A stretch of DNA of 8,635 nt from Bacteroidales bacterium (GTDB lineage Bacteria > Bacteroidota > Bacteroidia > Bacteroidales > UBA7960). This document shows, in pieces, positions 1 through 6,387 of the stretch; the stretch's first letter is position 1, and every line of letters starts with the position of its first letter. A program made the position numbers and the translations under genes. The DNA is taken from contig SLEW01000185.1 of the NCBI GenBank assembly GCA_007124575.1, forward strand, positions 1 to 8,635, written 5' to 3'. The notes beneath the pieces are model-generated. The model saw nothing but the letters and a program-made list of their open reading frames with translations, was not told the DNA's origin and did not search any database.

Positions 1-177
1 ATCCGGGGTGGCACCGATGGTGCACGGCTATCTTATATGGGCCTTCCCTGCCCCAACATCTTTGCCGGCGGGCACAATTATCACGGGCGCTTTGAATTTA
101 TTCCCCTGGAAAGCATGGAAAAAGCCACGCAGACCATCATCCAGATCATCAGGCTAACAGCCGGACAAGCTCTGTAA
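1..177 (+). CDS. pepT: Peptidase T (tripeptide aminopeptidase), C-terminal end only
   Basis: The reading frame is open from base 1 and stops with TAA at 175-177, giving the last 58 residues of a protein whose start lies left of the window. They contain [11 protein letters not shown], then MGLPCPNIF, then [11 protein letters not shown], which closely match the C-terminal catalytic part of PepT. PepT is a cytoplasmic M20-family dizinc enzyme that removes the N-terminal residue of tripeptides. By family knowledge the RGGTDG stretch takes part in substrate binding, and the histidine of NYHG (visible residue 28, bases 82-84) corresponds to the last zinc ligand (His379 in the enterobacterial enzyme). 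The C terminus ends shortly after the final helix, as in the family, so the end looks intact. The last 29 bp overlap the end of the convergent GAPDH gene. Other M20 peptidases are less likely, because the GLPCPN and GGxNYHG motifs are PepT-like. Confidence 0.93.
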   Translation: MRGGTDGARLSYMGLPCPNIFAGGHNYHGRFEFIPLESMEKATQTIIQIIRLTAGQAL

Positions 178-1147
178 GACGGCTGGAGTAAGCATACTCA
201 TTGTCATACCAGGAGAGGACCTGTATGAAGTTGTCGCCAAGGACACGGGTCATGGGCGCATCGAAAACAGACGAATGGGGGTTTCCTACAATGTCACCGG
301 AAACCACTGGATCTTCACAATACTCGATGATGTTGCGCATTTGGTTACGCGACGCTTCAAAGACCAGGTTGTTGACATCCGCCTTACTTGCCTTTTCAAT
401 AAGAATGGCATTGAGCTCCACAAAAGATCCGCAACTCACGGGAACCCGGCTTGCAAAACCATCGAAGCGGTCTCTCATTGAAGGCATGATGTCATGCACC
501 GCCTTAATGGCACTCGTGGTGGTAGGTATGATGTTTTCATTGGCACAACGGGCGCGCCGCAGGTCCTTGTGAGGACCATCCATCACATTCTGGCTGTTGG
601 TATAGGGATGAACGGTATTCATAAAGGCACGGTCTATCCCCCATGCCTCATCAAAGAGCTTTAGCAGCGGTGCAATACAATTCGTGGTACAGGAAGCATT
701 GCTCACGATCCTGTGCCCGGGCTCAAGCGTATGTTCGTTCACTCCTGACACCACCATGTTGTCAAGAGGTTCATCTGGCGGACAGGAAAGAATGACCCTC
801 TTTACTCCAGGTTGCAGATGTGCTTCCAGTGCACCACGTGTCAGGAACATTCCTGAGGACTCAATGACAACATCCACATCATGTTTGTTCCAGGGGATCT
901 CCCCGGGATGAAGACGGTCATATTTTGCAATCTCATGCCCGTTTATACGCAGGAAAGCACGGTCTTCATCGCCTGCGACCTGGCAGCCAAAAGCCCCGTG
1001 AACACTATCATACTTTAACAAATGTACCAGGGTCAGCATTGGCATAGGGTCGTTAACAGCCACGATCTCCATGTCATCACAATTATGAATAAGCCTGAAA
1101 ACAAGCTTCCCTATCCTTCCTATTCCATTTATTCCAACCTTGATCAT
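149..1147 (-). CDS. gap: Glyceraldehyde-3-phosphate dehydrogenase, type I, divergent form
   Basis: This 332-residue protein has the usual GAPDH length. The family catalyses oxidative phosphorylation of glyceraldehyde 3-phosphate to 1,3-bisphosphoglycerate in cytoplasmic glycolysis and gluconeogenesis. The N-terminal Rossmann motif is GINGIGRIG (residues 5-13). VND with Asp33 suggests NAD rather than NADP. The catalytic site SNASCTTNC gives Cys153, and NTVHPYT gives His180. PHKDLRRAR (192-200), ASRVPV (232-237) and WYDNE (313-317) are also present. Departures from the commonest type I sequence are HPYT for HAYT, PTTTSA for PTTTGA (Gly to Ser212), RVPVSCGS where RVPTPNVS is usual, and NEYAYS for NEWGYS. 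It may therefore be a paralogous GAPDH or, less likely, a related phosphorylated-aldehyde dehydrogenase. The start at 1147 ([10 protein letters not shown]) places the Rossmann strand at the usual distance; an in-frame GTG at 1174 would add nine unlikely residues. It lies 72 bp downstream of parC on the same strand. Confidence 0.93.
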   Translation of the reverse strand: MIKVGINGIGRIGKLVFRLIHNCDDMEIVAVNDPMPMLTLVHLLKYDSVHGAFGCQVAGDEDRAFLRINGHEIAKYDRLHPGEIPWNKHDVDVVIESSGMFLTRGALEAHLQPGVKRVILSCPPDEPLDNMVVSGVNEHTLEPGHRIVSNASCTTNCIAPLLKLFDEAWGIDRAFMNTVHPYTNSQNVMDGPHKDLRRARCANENIIPTTTSAIKAVHDIMPSMRDRFDGFASRVPVSCGSFVELNAILIEKASKADVNNLVFEASRNQMRNIIEYCEDPVVSGDIVGNPHSSVFDAPMTRVLGDNFIQVLSWYDNEYAYSSRLTELVRLLA

Positions 1148-1160
1148 CAGTAAATTGTAT

Positions 1161-1188
1161 AAAAAATTATCCACAGAGGAACTCTGTG
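1161..1188 (-). terminator. Inverted repeat, possible weak terminator after parC
   Basis: A perfect 7-bp inverted repeat, CACAGAG / CTCTGTG with a 3-nt spacer, occupies 1172-1188. Read on the minus strand it begins 31 nt after the parC stop and is followed by GGATAATTTTTT, so the T-run starts a few bases late. It could act as a weak intrinsic terminator or attenuator between parC and gap, or be a dyad operator. The plus-strand side lacks a T-run, so it would not serve transcripts coming from the pepT side. Confidence 0.35.
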
Positions 1189-1195
1189 TCTCAAA
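1162..1195 (-). promoter_or_regulatory. Weak candidate promoter for gap
   Basis: On the minus strand a TTTG (1192-1195) is followed after 22 bp by TAATTTTT (1162-1169). This is one base off the Bacteroidota -7 consensus TAnnTTTG, and the spacer is slightly longer than the usual 19-21 bp. If used, transcription would begin only about 8 bases before the gap start codon. The spacer holds the perfect inverted repeat at 1172-1188. The match is weak, and gap could instead be read through from parC. Confidence 0.25.
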
Positions 1196-1219
1196 AGATT
1201 ATAATATAAGAACAAAACA

Positions 1220-3970
1220 TCATATATCCAGGTCTAACCGGATCTGTTTCTCCTTATCATCAGTACCAGTTCTTTCATCACGAGGCTTTTCCCTGCCCTT
1301 ATCCGGCTCAGCAGTCCGGGACTTTTCCTTTCCCTTACCCGGATCTTCAGGCCATGGCTTTTCTCCATCCTTGCTTGCAGGATCTGAACTTTTTTCTTGC
1401 CCATCGCCTGCTTGTTCTTTCACTTCGGGCTCCGGCTCATCAACTCTGACAGGCTCCAGCCATTCCACATCTTTGATCTCCGTGTTAGCAAGTCTCTTGC
1501 CACGCGCACGCACACTCTTTACGGCAATAAACTCGTGTACGTCAATCTCTTCTTCGGTCTTCTGGCGTCGCTCCGATTCCGGGAACCTGACCCGGAGGCG
1601 CGGATAGGTATCGGTGGTAACAAGGATCAGCTTGTTATCCTCATTGTCGCCTGAAAAAGTTTGAACCTTTCCGTTTGCTTCCGGCTCAAAACGCTTAATG
1701 TAGTGATAGCCTTGTCCGGCATCATAATAAATGGCCGTAATGATGGTTCCGTGAAGCAGCTTTTGAAGAATGACGGGGTTCTCTTCAAAATGATTGGAAA
1801 GATCAAAGGTCATAACCCTGTAGTTGCCTGCTGCATAAATGGCCAGGAGTTTCTCATCACCTTTGAAATCACCCAGGTATTTGCCGCGGTTGTCGGAGTT
1901 AAGGCGCAACACCGTGTCATCAAACCATATTCCAATAGCACCAAGGGTGGATACCCCTTCATCTTTGAGCACGATACGGCGCACTGCATGTTTGGTGAGA
2001 ATGTTACCGGCAGCACCCCTGCCTTTGATGGCCAACTCGCTGAAAGCCATGTCGAGGACCGTCTTTTTCAGCCTGGGTTTATGTCTCAGATATACGGTTA
2101 CCACCTCGGCCTCACCATTTGGGTTGGCTGTAAAGTAAAGCACCTTGCTGCCCTTCGTTCCCCTGGTGAGGTCATATTCTTTATCCCTCGTAACCCCTTT
2201 TACAGGGAAGCGCTTCATGTAGGTGGCACCACCCTGACCATCACGGTAGATAACATTATATATGGTGCGCTCATCATTACGCTCAAAAACACCAATATGT
2301 ATGATGTTCTTTCCCACATAGGATTTGTCATTTACCTTGGTAACCACGTAGGTGCCATCCTCGCGGAATACAATGATGTCGTCCAGATCGGAACACTCAC
2401 AGACAAACTCGTCCTTTTTCAGCCCGGTACCAGCAAACCCCTCTTCCCTGTTCACATAAAGTTTGGCATTGGCCACCGCTACACGTGATGCATCAATGCT
2501 GTCAAAGTACCTGATCTCCGTTTTTCGTTCCCTTCCCTTCCCGAATTTTTTCTTAATATCCTGGAAATAATTTATAGCATGTTCCACGATGTGATCCAGA
2601 TGATATCTAACCCGGGTAAGGCGCTCTTCTACCTTTTTAATCTCCTTCTCGGCTTTAAAACTGTCGTATTTTGAGATCCTCTTGATTTTTATCTCAGTAA
2701 GATGAATGATATCATCCCTTGTGATCTTTCTGTAGAATTGCTCCTTGAAAGGATCTAACCCTTTGTCAATGGTTTTTATGACGGATTCCCAGGTTTCGCA
2801 GGTTTCGATATCCCTGTAGATGCGGTTTTCGATGAATATCTTTTCCAAACTGGCATATAGCAGGCGCTCCAGGAGCTCATCCCGTTCAATTTCGAGTTCC
2901 TTGCGAATCAGCCCAACGGTTTTGTCGGCAGAGATTTTCAGTACCTCATTCACATTCATGAAGCGGGGTTTTCCGCCTTCGATCACACAGCAGTTGGGAG
3001 AGATGCCCACTTCGCAATCGGTGAAGAGATAGAGGGCGTCGATGGCCTGATCGGGCGAGATGCCTGATGCCAGATGTATTACGATCTCTACGTGCTCGGC
3101 CGTATTATCCTCTATTTTCTTGATCTTGATCTTCCCCTTGTCATTGGCCGTAACGATGCTGTCCATCAGGCTGACAGTAGTGGTGCCAAAAGGGATCTCG
3201 TTAATCACCAGGGTTTTTTTGTCCTGGATATTAATCTTTGCGCGGATACGTATTTTGCCGCCACGCATACCCCCGTTGTATTTGGAGAAATCCGCATAGC
3301 CGCCCGACTGAAAATCAGGCAGGATATCAGGCTCTTTCCCTTTGAGGTAATCAACAGAGGCATCGATGAGTTCATTAAAGTTATGGGGTAATATTTTTGA
3401 AGCGAGCCCCACCGCGATGCCTTCCACGCCTTGTGCCAGCAGCAGGGGAAATTTCACCGGCAGATAAAGGGGTTCCTTATTACGGCCGTCGTAACTGGTC
3501 TTCCAGGTTGTTGTTTTGGGATTATACACTACTTCGAGAGCAAACTTCGAAGGTCTGGCTTCGATATAGCGGGGCGCAGCAGAGCTGTCGCCGGTAAGGA
3601 TATTGCCCCAGTTCCCCTGGGTGTCAATAAGCAGGTCTTTCTGACCAAGCTGCACCAGGGCATCGCCTATGGAGGCATCTCCGTGTGGATGGTATTTCAT
3701 GGTGTGACCAATAATGTTGGCCACCTTGTTATACCTCCCATCATCAAGCTCCTTCATGGCATGCAGTATGCGGCGCTGAACAGGTTTCAGACCATCACGG
3801 ATCTCCGGCACTGCGCGCTCCAGGATTACATAAGAAGCATAATCAAGAAACCAGTCCTGGTACATGCCCGACAAACGGGTTGCCTTCCCGCCCTCGCCCC
3901 CTGAAGATTCCTGCGGATCATTTGAATCTTCCAAAGAAAAGCGGGGATCAAACGCTTTGTCATTGTCCAT
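1220..3970 (-). CDS. parC: DNA topoisomerase IV subunit A (ParC, Bacteroidota type)
   Basis: This is a 916-residue type IIA topoisomerase A subunit from the chosen start. With ParE it would pass one DNA duplex through another to unlink daughter chromosomes. The winged-helix/tower core starts near residue 34 (MYQDWFLDYASYVILERAVP). HPHGDAS is at 94-100 and the catalytic Arg-Tyr is R134-Y135 in APRYIEAR. A coiled-coil segment spans about 341-475, followed by a beta-pinwheel from about 490 to 820. The exact gyrase GyrA box is absent; IKGRGAAGN (648-656) is a degenerate counterpart, which with the overall sequence favours ParC over GyrA. The quinolone-binding serine position is Ala99, while Asp103 is kept. 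Residues 844-916 form an acidic/basic low-complexity tail with 12-residue repeats. The start at 3970 (MDNDKAFD) was preferred; ATG at 3988 (MIGEDN) is nearly as good. A GTG at 4045 is unlikely because the added residues are hydrophobic and not family-like. No parE is adjacent. Confidence 0.93.
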   Translation of the reverse strand: MDNDKAFDPRFSLEDSNDPQESSGGEGGKATRLSGMYQDWFLDYASYVILERAVPEIRDGLKPVQRRILHAMKELDDGRYNKVANIIGHTMKYHPHGDASIGDALVQLGQKDLLIDTQGNWGNILTGDSSAAPRYIEARPSKFALEVVYNPKTTTWKTSYDGRNKEPLYLPVKFPLLLAQGVEGIAVGLASKILPHNFNELIDASVDYLKGKEPDILPDFQSGGYADFSKYNGGMRGGKIRIRAKINIQDKKTLVINEIPFGTTTVSLMDSIVTANDKGKIKIKKIEDNTAEHVEIVIHLASGISPDQAIDALYLFTDCEVGISPNCCVIEGGKPRFMNVNEVLKISADKTVGLIRKELEIERDELLERLLYASLEKIFIENRIYRDIETCETWESVIKTIDKGLDPFKEQFYRKITRDDIIHLTEIKIKRISKYDSFKAEKEIKKVEERLTRVRYHLDHIVEHAINYFQDIKKKFGKGRERKTEIRYFDSIDASRVAVANAKLYVNREEGFAGTGLKKDEFVCECSDLDDIIVFREDGTYVVTKVNDKSYVGKNIIHIGVFERNDERTIYNVIYRDGQGGATYMKRFPVKGVTRDKEYDLTRGTKGSKVLYFTANPNGEAEVVTVYLRHKPRLKKTVLDMAFSELAIKGRGAAGNILTKHAVRRIVLKDEGVSTLGAIGIWFDDTVLRLNSDNRGKYLGDFKGDEKLLAIYAAGNYRVMTFDLSNHFEENPVILQKLLHGTIITAIYYDAGQGYHYIKRFEPEANGKVQTFSGDNEDNKLILVTTDTYPRLRVRFPESERRQKTEEEIDVHEFIAVKSVRARGKRLANTEIKDVEWLEPVRVDEPEPEVKEQAGDGQEKSSDPASKDGEKPWPEDPGKGKEKSRTAEPDKGREKPRDERTGTDDKEKQIRLDLDI
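1265..1405 (-). repeat. Tandem 36-bp / 12-residue repeats encoding the ParC tail
   Basis: Three in-frame 12-residue units, KDGEKPWPEDPG, KGKEKSRTAEPD and KGREKPRDERTG (ParC residues 867-902), follow a degraded 11-residue unit DGQEKSSDPAS (856-866). The DNA shows the same 36-bp step: 1286-1309 and 1322-1345 match at 20 of 24 bases, and a more diverged copy starts at 1358. The units share the core EK followed by P or S and are rich in Lys, Glu, Asp and Pro, so the segment is probably disordered. The repeat lies outside the folded pinwheel domain and could vary in copy number between strains. Confidence 0.75.
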
Positions 3971-4098
3971 ATTATCTTCGCCAATCATATTTAGTATGCT
4001 GTAAACCCAGATGTTAAAGAAGGCTATGCCCGTTACCTGCCACACACTCAGATCACAATAGTGTTGTTACGTGGTATCTGACGGGAATTCTGAATGTG

Positions 4099-4106
4099 CA
4101 AATTTA
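4099..4106 (-). promoter_or_regulatory. Candidate -7 promoter element for parC
   Basis: TAAATTTG on the minus strand matches the Bacteroidota -7 consensus TAnnTTTG exactly. It lies 35-42 bp past the stop of the BatA-like gene and about 110-130 bp before the parC start codon. No good TTTG was found 19-21 bp upstream, so only one half of the promoter is supported. The surrounding 3971-4140 gap contains no other gene. A perfect 8-bp palindrome CCTGCAGG (4125-4132) just after the upstream stop is not followed by a T-run. Confidence 0.45.
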
Positions 4107-4140
4107 TAAATAAATCCAAGAGGACCTGCAGGAAGCCGGT

Positions 4141-6177
4141 CTATTTCCAGAACCTGATGATAAGTATCTCAAACAGAATAAAAAGGAGTGCAAGGATCAG
4201 GAAAAGTCGCCACAGCTGTTGCCCCATTCCCATTTCGTGAAGCACCTGGTCTAATGGTTTACCGGCTGTATCTACCACCTGGATGGCTTCAACCTGCAGG
4301 TCTGCGAGTTCTTCTTCAAGCTCATCCTGTTCGTAGGCCTCCAACATAGACTCGCGGCGATCATAGTTAAAAGACACACCTCCAACCTGCTGATCCCCAT
4401 AGAAAAGGCTGTAGTTAGCAGCTTCTTCGATCTGATCATGGAAAAACATCTGCATCTGGTTTCCCACGCGGCGCTGCTCGGGGATAACTTCAAAGCCTTC
4501 TTTCCTGACAGAAAACACCTGTTCTGTCTGGCTTGTACGCCGGGGTGTCACAATGGCTTCGTCTGTGCCAATGGTATTATACAACGTCTGCATATACCCA
4601 CTCTGAAGGGCAATGTTAGCCATCAGCGGCACAAAGACCGAATGGCGCTGGAAATTGCTGTATGCGTTGTCCATAGGAACTGCTGAGAGGAAAAGCTTGC
4701 CATCGCCCGCAGGATAAGAAGCAAAAAACGGCAATCCGTTTTGCAGCTGCAAAATGTCTTCTCCCATGCTTCCCACCTGCCTGTTGATCCTGTAGTACTG
4801 GGAGGCCCGGGGCAAATCAAGTTGCTCCGGGATGTGCTCAAAGACGTCATCAAACACAGGATGCAATTCATTAAGAGAACTCACGCGTACCGCAGCGGTG
4901 TCATGCCCTTCAAAGGTGTCTGCATTAAGCAGGCTCAGGAAATCATTGTAGCTTGCCAGGTTAGCACCATCTTTGGGGAAGACCACCAGGCTGCCACCGG
5001 CCTCCGCAAAACGCTGGAGCTCTGAAGCCATGCCGGCAGATATCCTGTCAAAACCGTCCAGGATGATAGTCTGATAGTCTGAAAATGCAGAATAATCGAC
5101 AGACAAGGCCGGCATCGTTCCATAATCAAAGAGATCATCTCCTTCAAAGAGTGCACGCAGGTAGGTGTTCCGGCCATCACCCTCAAGAGTTAAAACAGGG
5201 ATTTCAGAAGACACCTGGTATGTAAAATATAGCCTGTCGTCAAAAGTCACCGGGTAATCCCTGATCTCCACATGTGCTTGTTGCAAGGGCTCCGTGCCTG
5301 CCGACCAACTCAGCTCTATCGTCTCTTGTTCGCCATGTCTTATATCATAGGAAACCACCGAGCGCTGCCTGTCATTAACAAATAAACGCAAAGGCTGATT
5401 TTCCAAATCCTGTGTGCCATCATTACGGATACGAACAAACATGCTTACAGGTTGATCCGTAAGAATCACAGGGCTTTCTGTCCAGAGCGAGTCGATGTAA
5501 ACATTATCTGCCTGTTGGGCTTGCAGTGGTATGAAATAAGCCTGTTGCTCCATTTCCTGTGGGATATCATCCAGGCCTGAGGTACTTTTTTGGAAGTCGC
5601 TGAGGTAATACGCTCGCTGCCGTTCGAAAGGCTCATCATCAAAGAGCTCTTTCTTGCGCGTCATCACATCGGCAATGCTTCGTGTCCTGGCTGATTCACC
5701 GACTTGTTCAACAAGATCGACAAACGCCTCGCGGCTCACAAAGCGCTGATGACGGCCTTCAAAGTCATTGGTAAGAAGCAAAAAGCGGTCTCCATGGCTA
5801 TACATGCGGGCTATTTCAAGGGCACGCTCCCTGGCTTCATCCAGCAACCGTCCCTGCCCTGCCATCGCATTCATGCTGAATGAGTTGTCAATATATACAC
5901 TCACCGCATTCCCTTCAGGGCTGATATCTTCTTCACCTGCAGGAATATAAGGCCTGGCAAAAGCCATCACCAGAAACGCAATAGCCAGGATGCGCGCCAA
6001 CAGCACCAAAAGCTGTTTCAGGCGGGACTCCCGGTCTGATGCCTCGCTTAACTGCTGCAAAAAGGCAATATTAGGGAAGTAGACCGTGCGAAAACGCCTG
6101 AAACGAAACAAGTGAATGATAATTGGGATGCTTATGGCCAACAGGGCAAATAAAAATCCGGGGAAAACAAAATTCAT
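4141..6177 (-). CDS. BatA-domain / vWA-like / GATase-like membrane protein, function unknown
   Basis: This 678-residue protein is of the BatA N-terminal family common in Bacteroidota. Residues 4-24 and 56-76 are two hydrophobic helices separated by an Arg-rich stretch (FRFRRFR), the typical double anchor. Residues 91-200 resemble a von Willebrand A domain with an intact metal-site motif DNSFS (Asp97, Ser99, Ser101), a possible Thr136 in LLTND and Asp194 in YLSDF. About 225-325 looks like a CARDB-type beta sandwich. About 327-505 resembles a class I glutamine-amidotransferase-like fold (IILDGFDR, then AGGSLVVFP) with no catalytic Cys-His-Glu triad that I can recognise, so it is probably non-enzymatic. 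The final helix is 655-675 with a short basic tail. The bulk should therefore face the periplasm. No moxR, batB or batC neighbour is present, so it is an orphan. It is transcribed away from the tricorn-like protease and towards parC. The biological role is unknown. Confidence 0.85.
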   Translation of the reverse strand: MNFVFPGFLFALLAISIPIIIHLFRFRRFRTVYFPNIAFLQQLSEASDRESRLKQLLVLLARILAIAFLVMAFARPYIPAGEEDISPEGNAVSVYIDNSFSMNAMAGQGRLLDEARERALEIARMYSHGDRFLLLTNDFEGRHQRFVSREAFVDLVEQVGESARTRSIADVMTRKKELFDDEPFERQRAYYLSDFQKSTSGLDDIPQEMEQQAYFIPLQAQQADNVYIDSLWTESPVILTDQPVSMFVRIRNDGTQDLENQPLRLFVNDRQRSVVSYDIRHGEQETIELSWSAGTEPLQQAHVEIRDYPVTFDDRLYFTYQVSSEIPVLTLEGDGRNTYLRALFEGDDLFDYGTMPALSVDYSAFSDYQTIILDGFDRISAGMASELQRFAEAGGSLVVFPKDGANLASYNDFLSLLNADTFEGHDTAAVRVSSLNELHPVFDDVFEHIPEQLDLPRASQYYRINRQVGSMGEDILQLQNGLPFFASYPAGDGKLFLSAVPMDNAYSNFQRHSVFVPLMANIALQSGYMQTLYNTIGTDEAIVTPRRTSQTEQVFSVRKEGFEVIPEQRRVGNQMQMFFHDQIEEAANYSLFYGDQQVGGVSFNYDRRESMLEAYEQDELEEELADLQVEAIQVVDTAGKPLDQVLHEMGMGQQLWRLFLILALLFILFEILIIRFWK

Positions 6178-6203
6178 ATGTTCTGATGCTATCTTTTCTA
6201 ATT

Positions 6204-6233
6204 AATAAAAATCCAGGAACCCTTCAGGTCCCT
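6204..6233 (-). promoter_or_regulatory. Terminator-like hairpin in the leader of the BatA-like gene
   Basis: On the minus strand AGGGACC (6233-6227), a 5-nt loop TGAAG and GGTTCCT (6221-6215) form a 7-bp stem with one G-U pair. It is followed by GGATTTTTATT. It lies between the candidate promoter at 6250-6257 and the start codon at 6177, so in RNA it would sit in the 5' leader. It could be an attenuator or simply a leader structure; the stem is short and the call is tentative. Confidence 0.3.
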
Positions 6234-6249
6234 TTACATAATAACCTTA

Positions 6250-6257
6250 CAAAATTA
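6250..6257 (-). promoter_or_regulatory. Candidate -7 promoter element for the BatA-like gene
   Basis: TAATTTTG on the minus strand matches TAnnTTTG exactly, about 73 bp upstream of the start codon at 6177. The -33 position holds only a T-rich TATT-like sequence. It faces away from the element at 6285-6292, with 27 bp between the two, so the two promoters are back to back. Confidence 0.45.
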
Positions 6258-6284
6258 CATTTATTTCTCCGGAAGGGAATAATC

Positions 6285-6292
6285 TAAATTTG
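6285..6292 (+). promoter_or_regulatory. Candidate -7 promoter element for the tricorn-like protease
   Basis: TAAATTTG matches TAnnTTTG exactly, about 95 bp before the start codon at 6388. A TTTA at 6260-6263 lies 21 bp upstream, a three-of-four match to the -33 TTTG at acceptable spacing. A second, poorer element, TAATTTTC at 6332-6339, lies inside the inverted repeat at 6329-6354. Confidence 0.5.
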
Positions 6293-6328
6293 TACTCCGA
6301 TTTATTAGTTGGTGTTCGACAAAAAAAA

Positions 6329-6354
6329 GTGTAATTTTCCGAAATTTTTTACAC
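6329..6354. repeat. Inverted repeat GTGTAA-N14-TTACAC in the protease leader/promoter region
   Basis: Perfect 6-bp arms GTGTAA (6329-6334) and TTACAC (6349-6354) flank 14 bp. Those 14 bp contain a nested small dyad, TTTC-C-GAAA (6336-6344). The whole is A/T-rich and sits 37-44 bp downstream of the best -7 element and 33 bp upstream of the start codon at 6388. The position would suit an operator or an mRNA leader structure. A/T-rich DNA produces such dyads by chance, so this is tentative. Confidence 0.4.
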
Positions 6355-6387
6355 ATGCTATTATATAACCATTAATTCATCCTTATT

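Noticed and set aside
1148..1174. N-terminal extension of gap from a GTG at 1174
   Set aside because: It would place nine residues before the Rossmann strand; the family starts right at [10 protein letters not shown].
1140..1607. A Ser/Leu-rich 155-codon plus-strand frame across the parC-gap gap and the ParC tail
   Set aside because: Its composition is the reverse reading of the Lys/Glu/Pro repeat tail; no independent start signal or homology is seen.
1661..2488. A 275-codon open frame on the plus strand opposite parC
   Set aside because: It lies fully within parC antisense, has no recognisable domain, and arises from codon bias of the well-supported minus-strand gene.
3431..3904. A 157-codon plus-strand open frame opposite the ParC catalytic core
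   Set aside because: It is antisense to the most conserved part of ParC (including the active-site tyrosine) and shows no family features; a shadow frame.
3971..4045. N-terminal extension of parC from a GTG at 4045
   Set aside because: The extra 25 residues are hydrophobic and unlike ParC N termini; ATG at 3970 or 3988 fits better.
4125..4132. Palindrome CCTGCAGG just after the BatA-like stop, as a terminator
   Set aside because: A self-complementary 8-mer leaves no loop for a stable hairpin and is not directly followed by a T-run.
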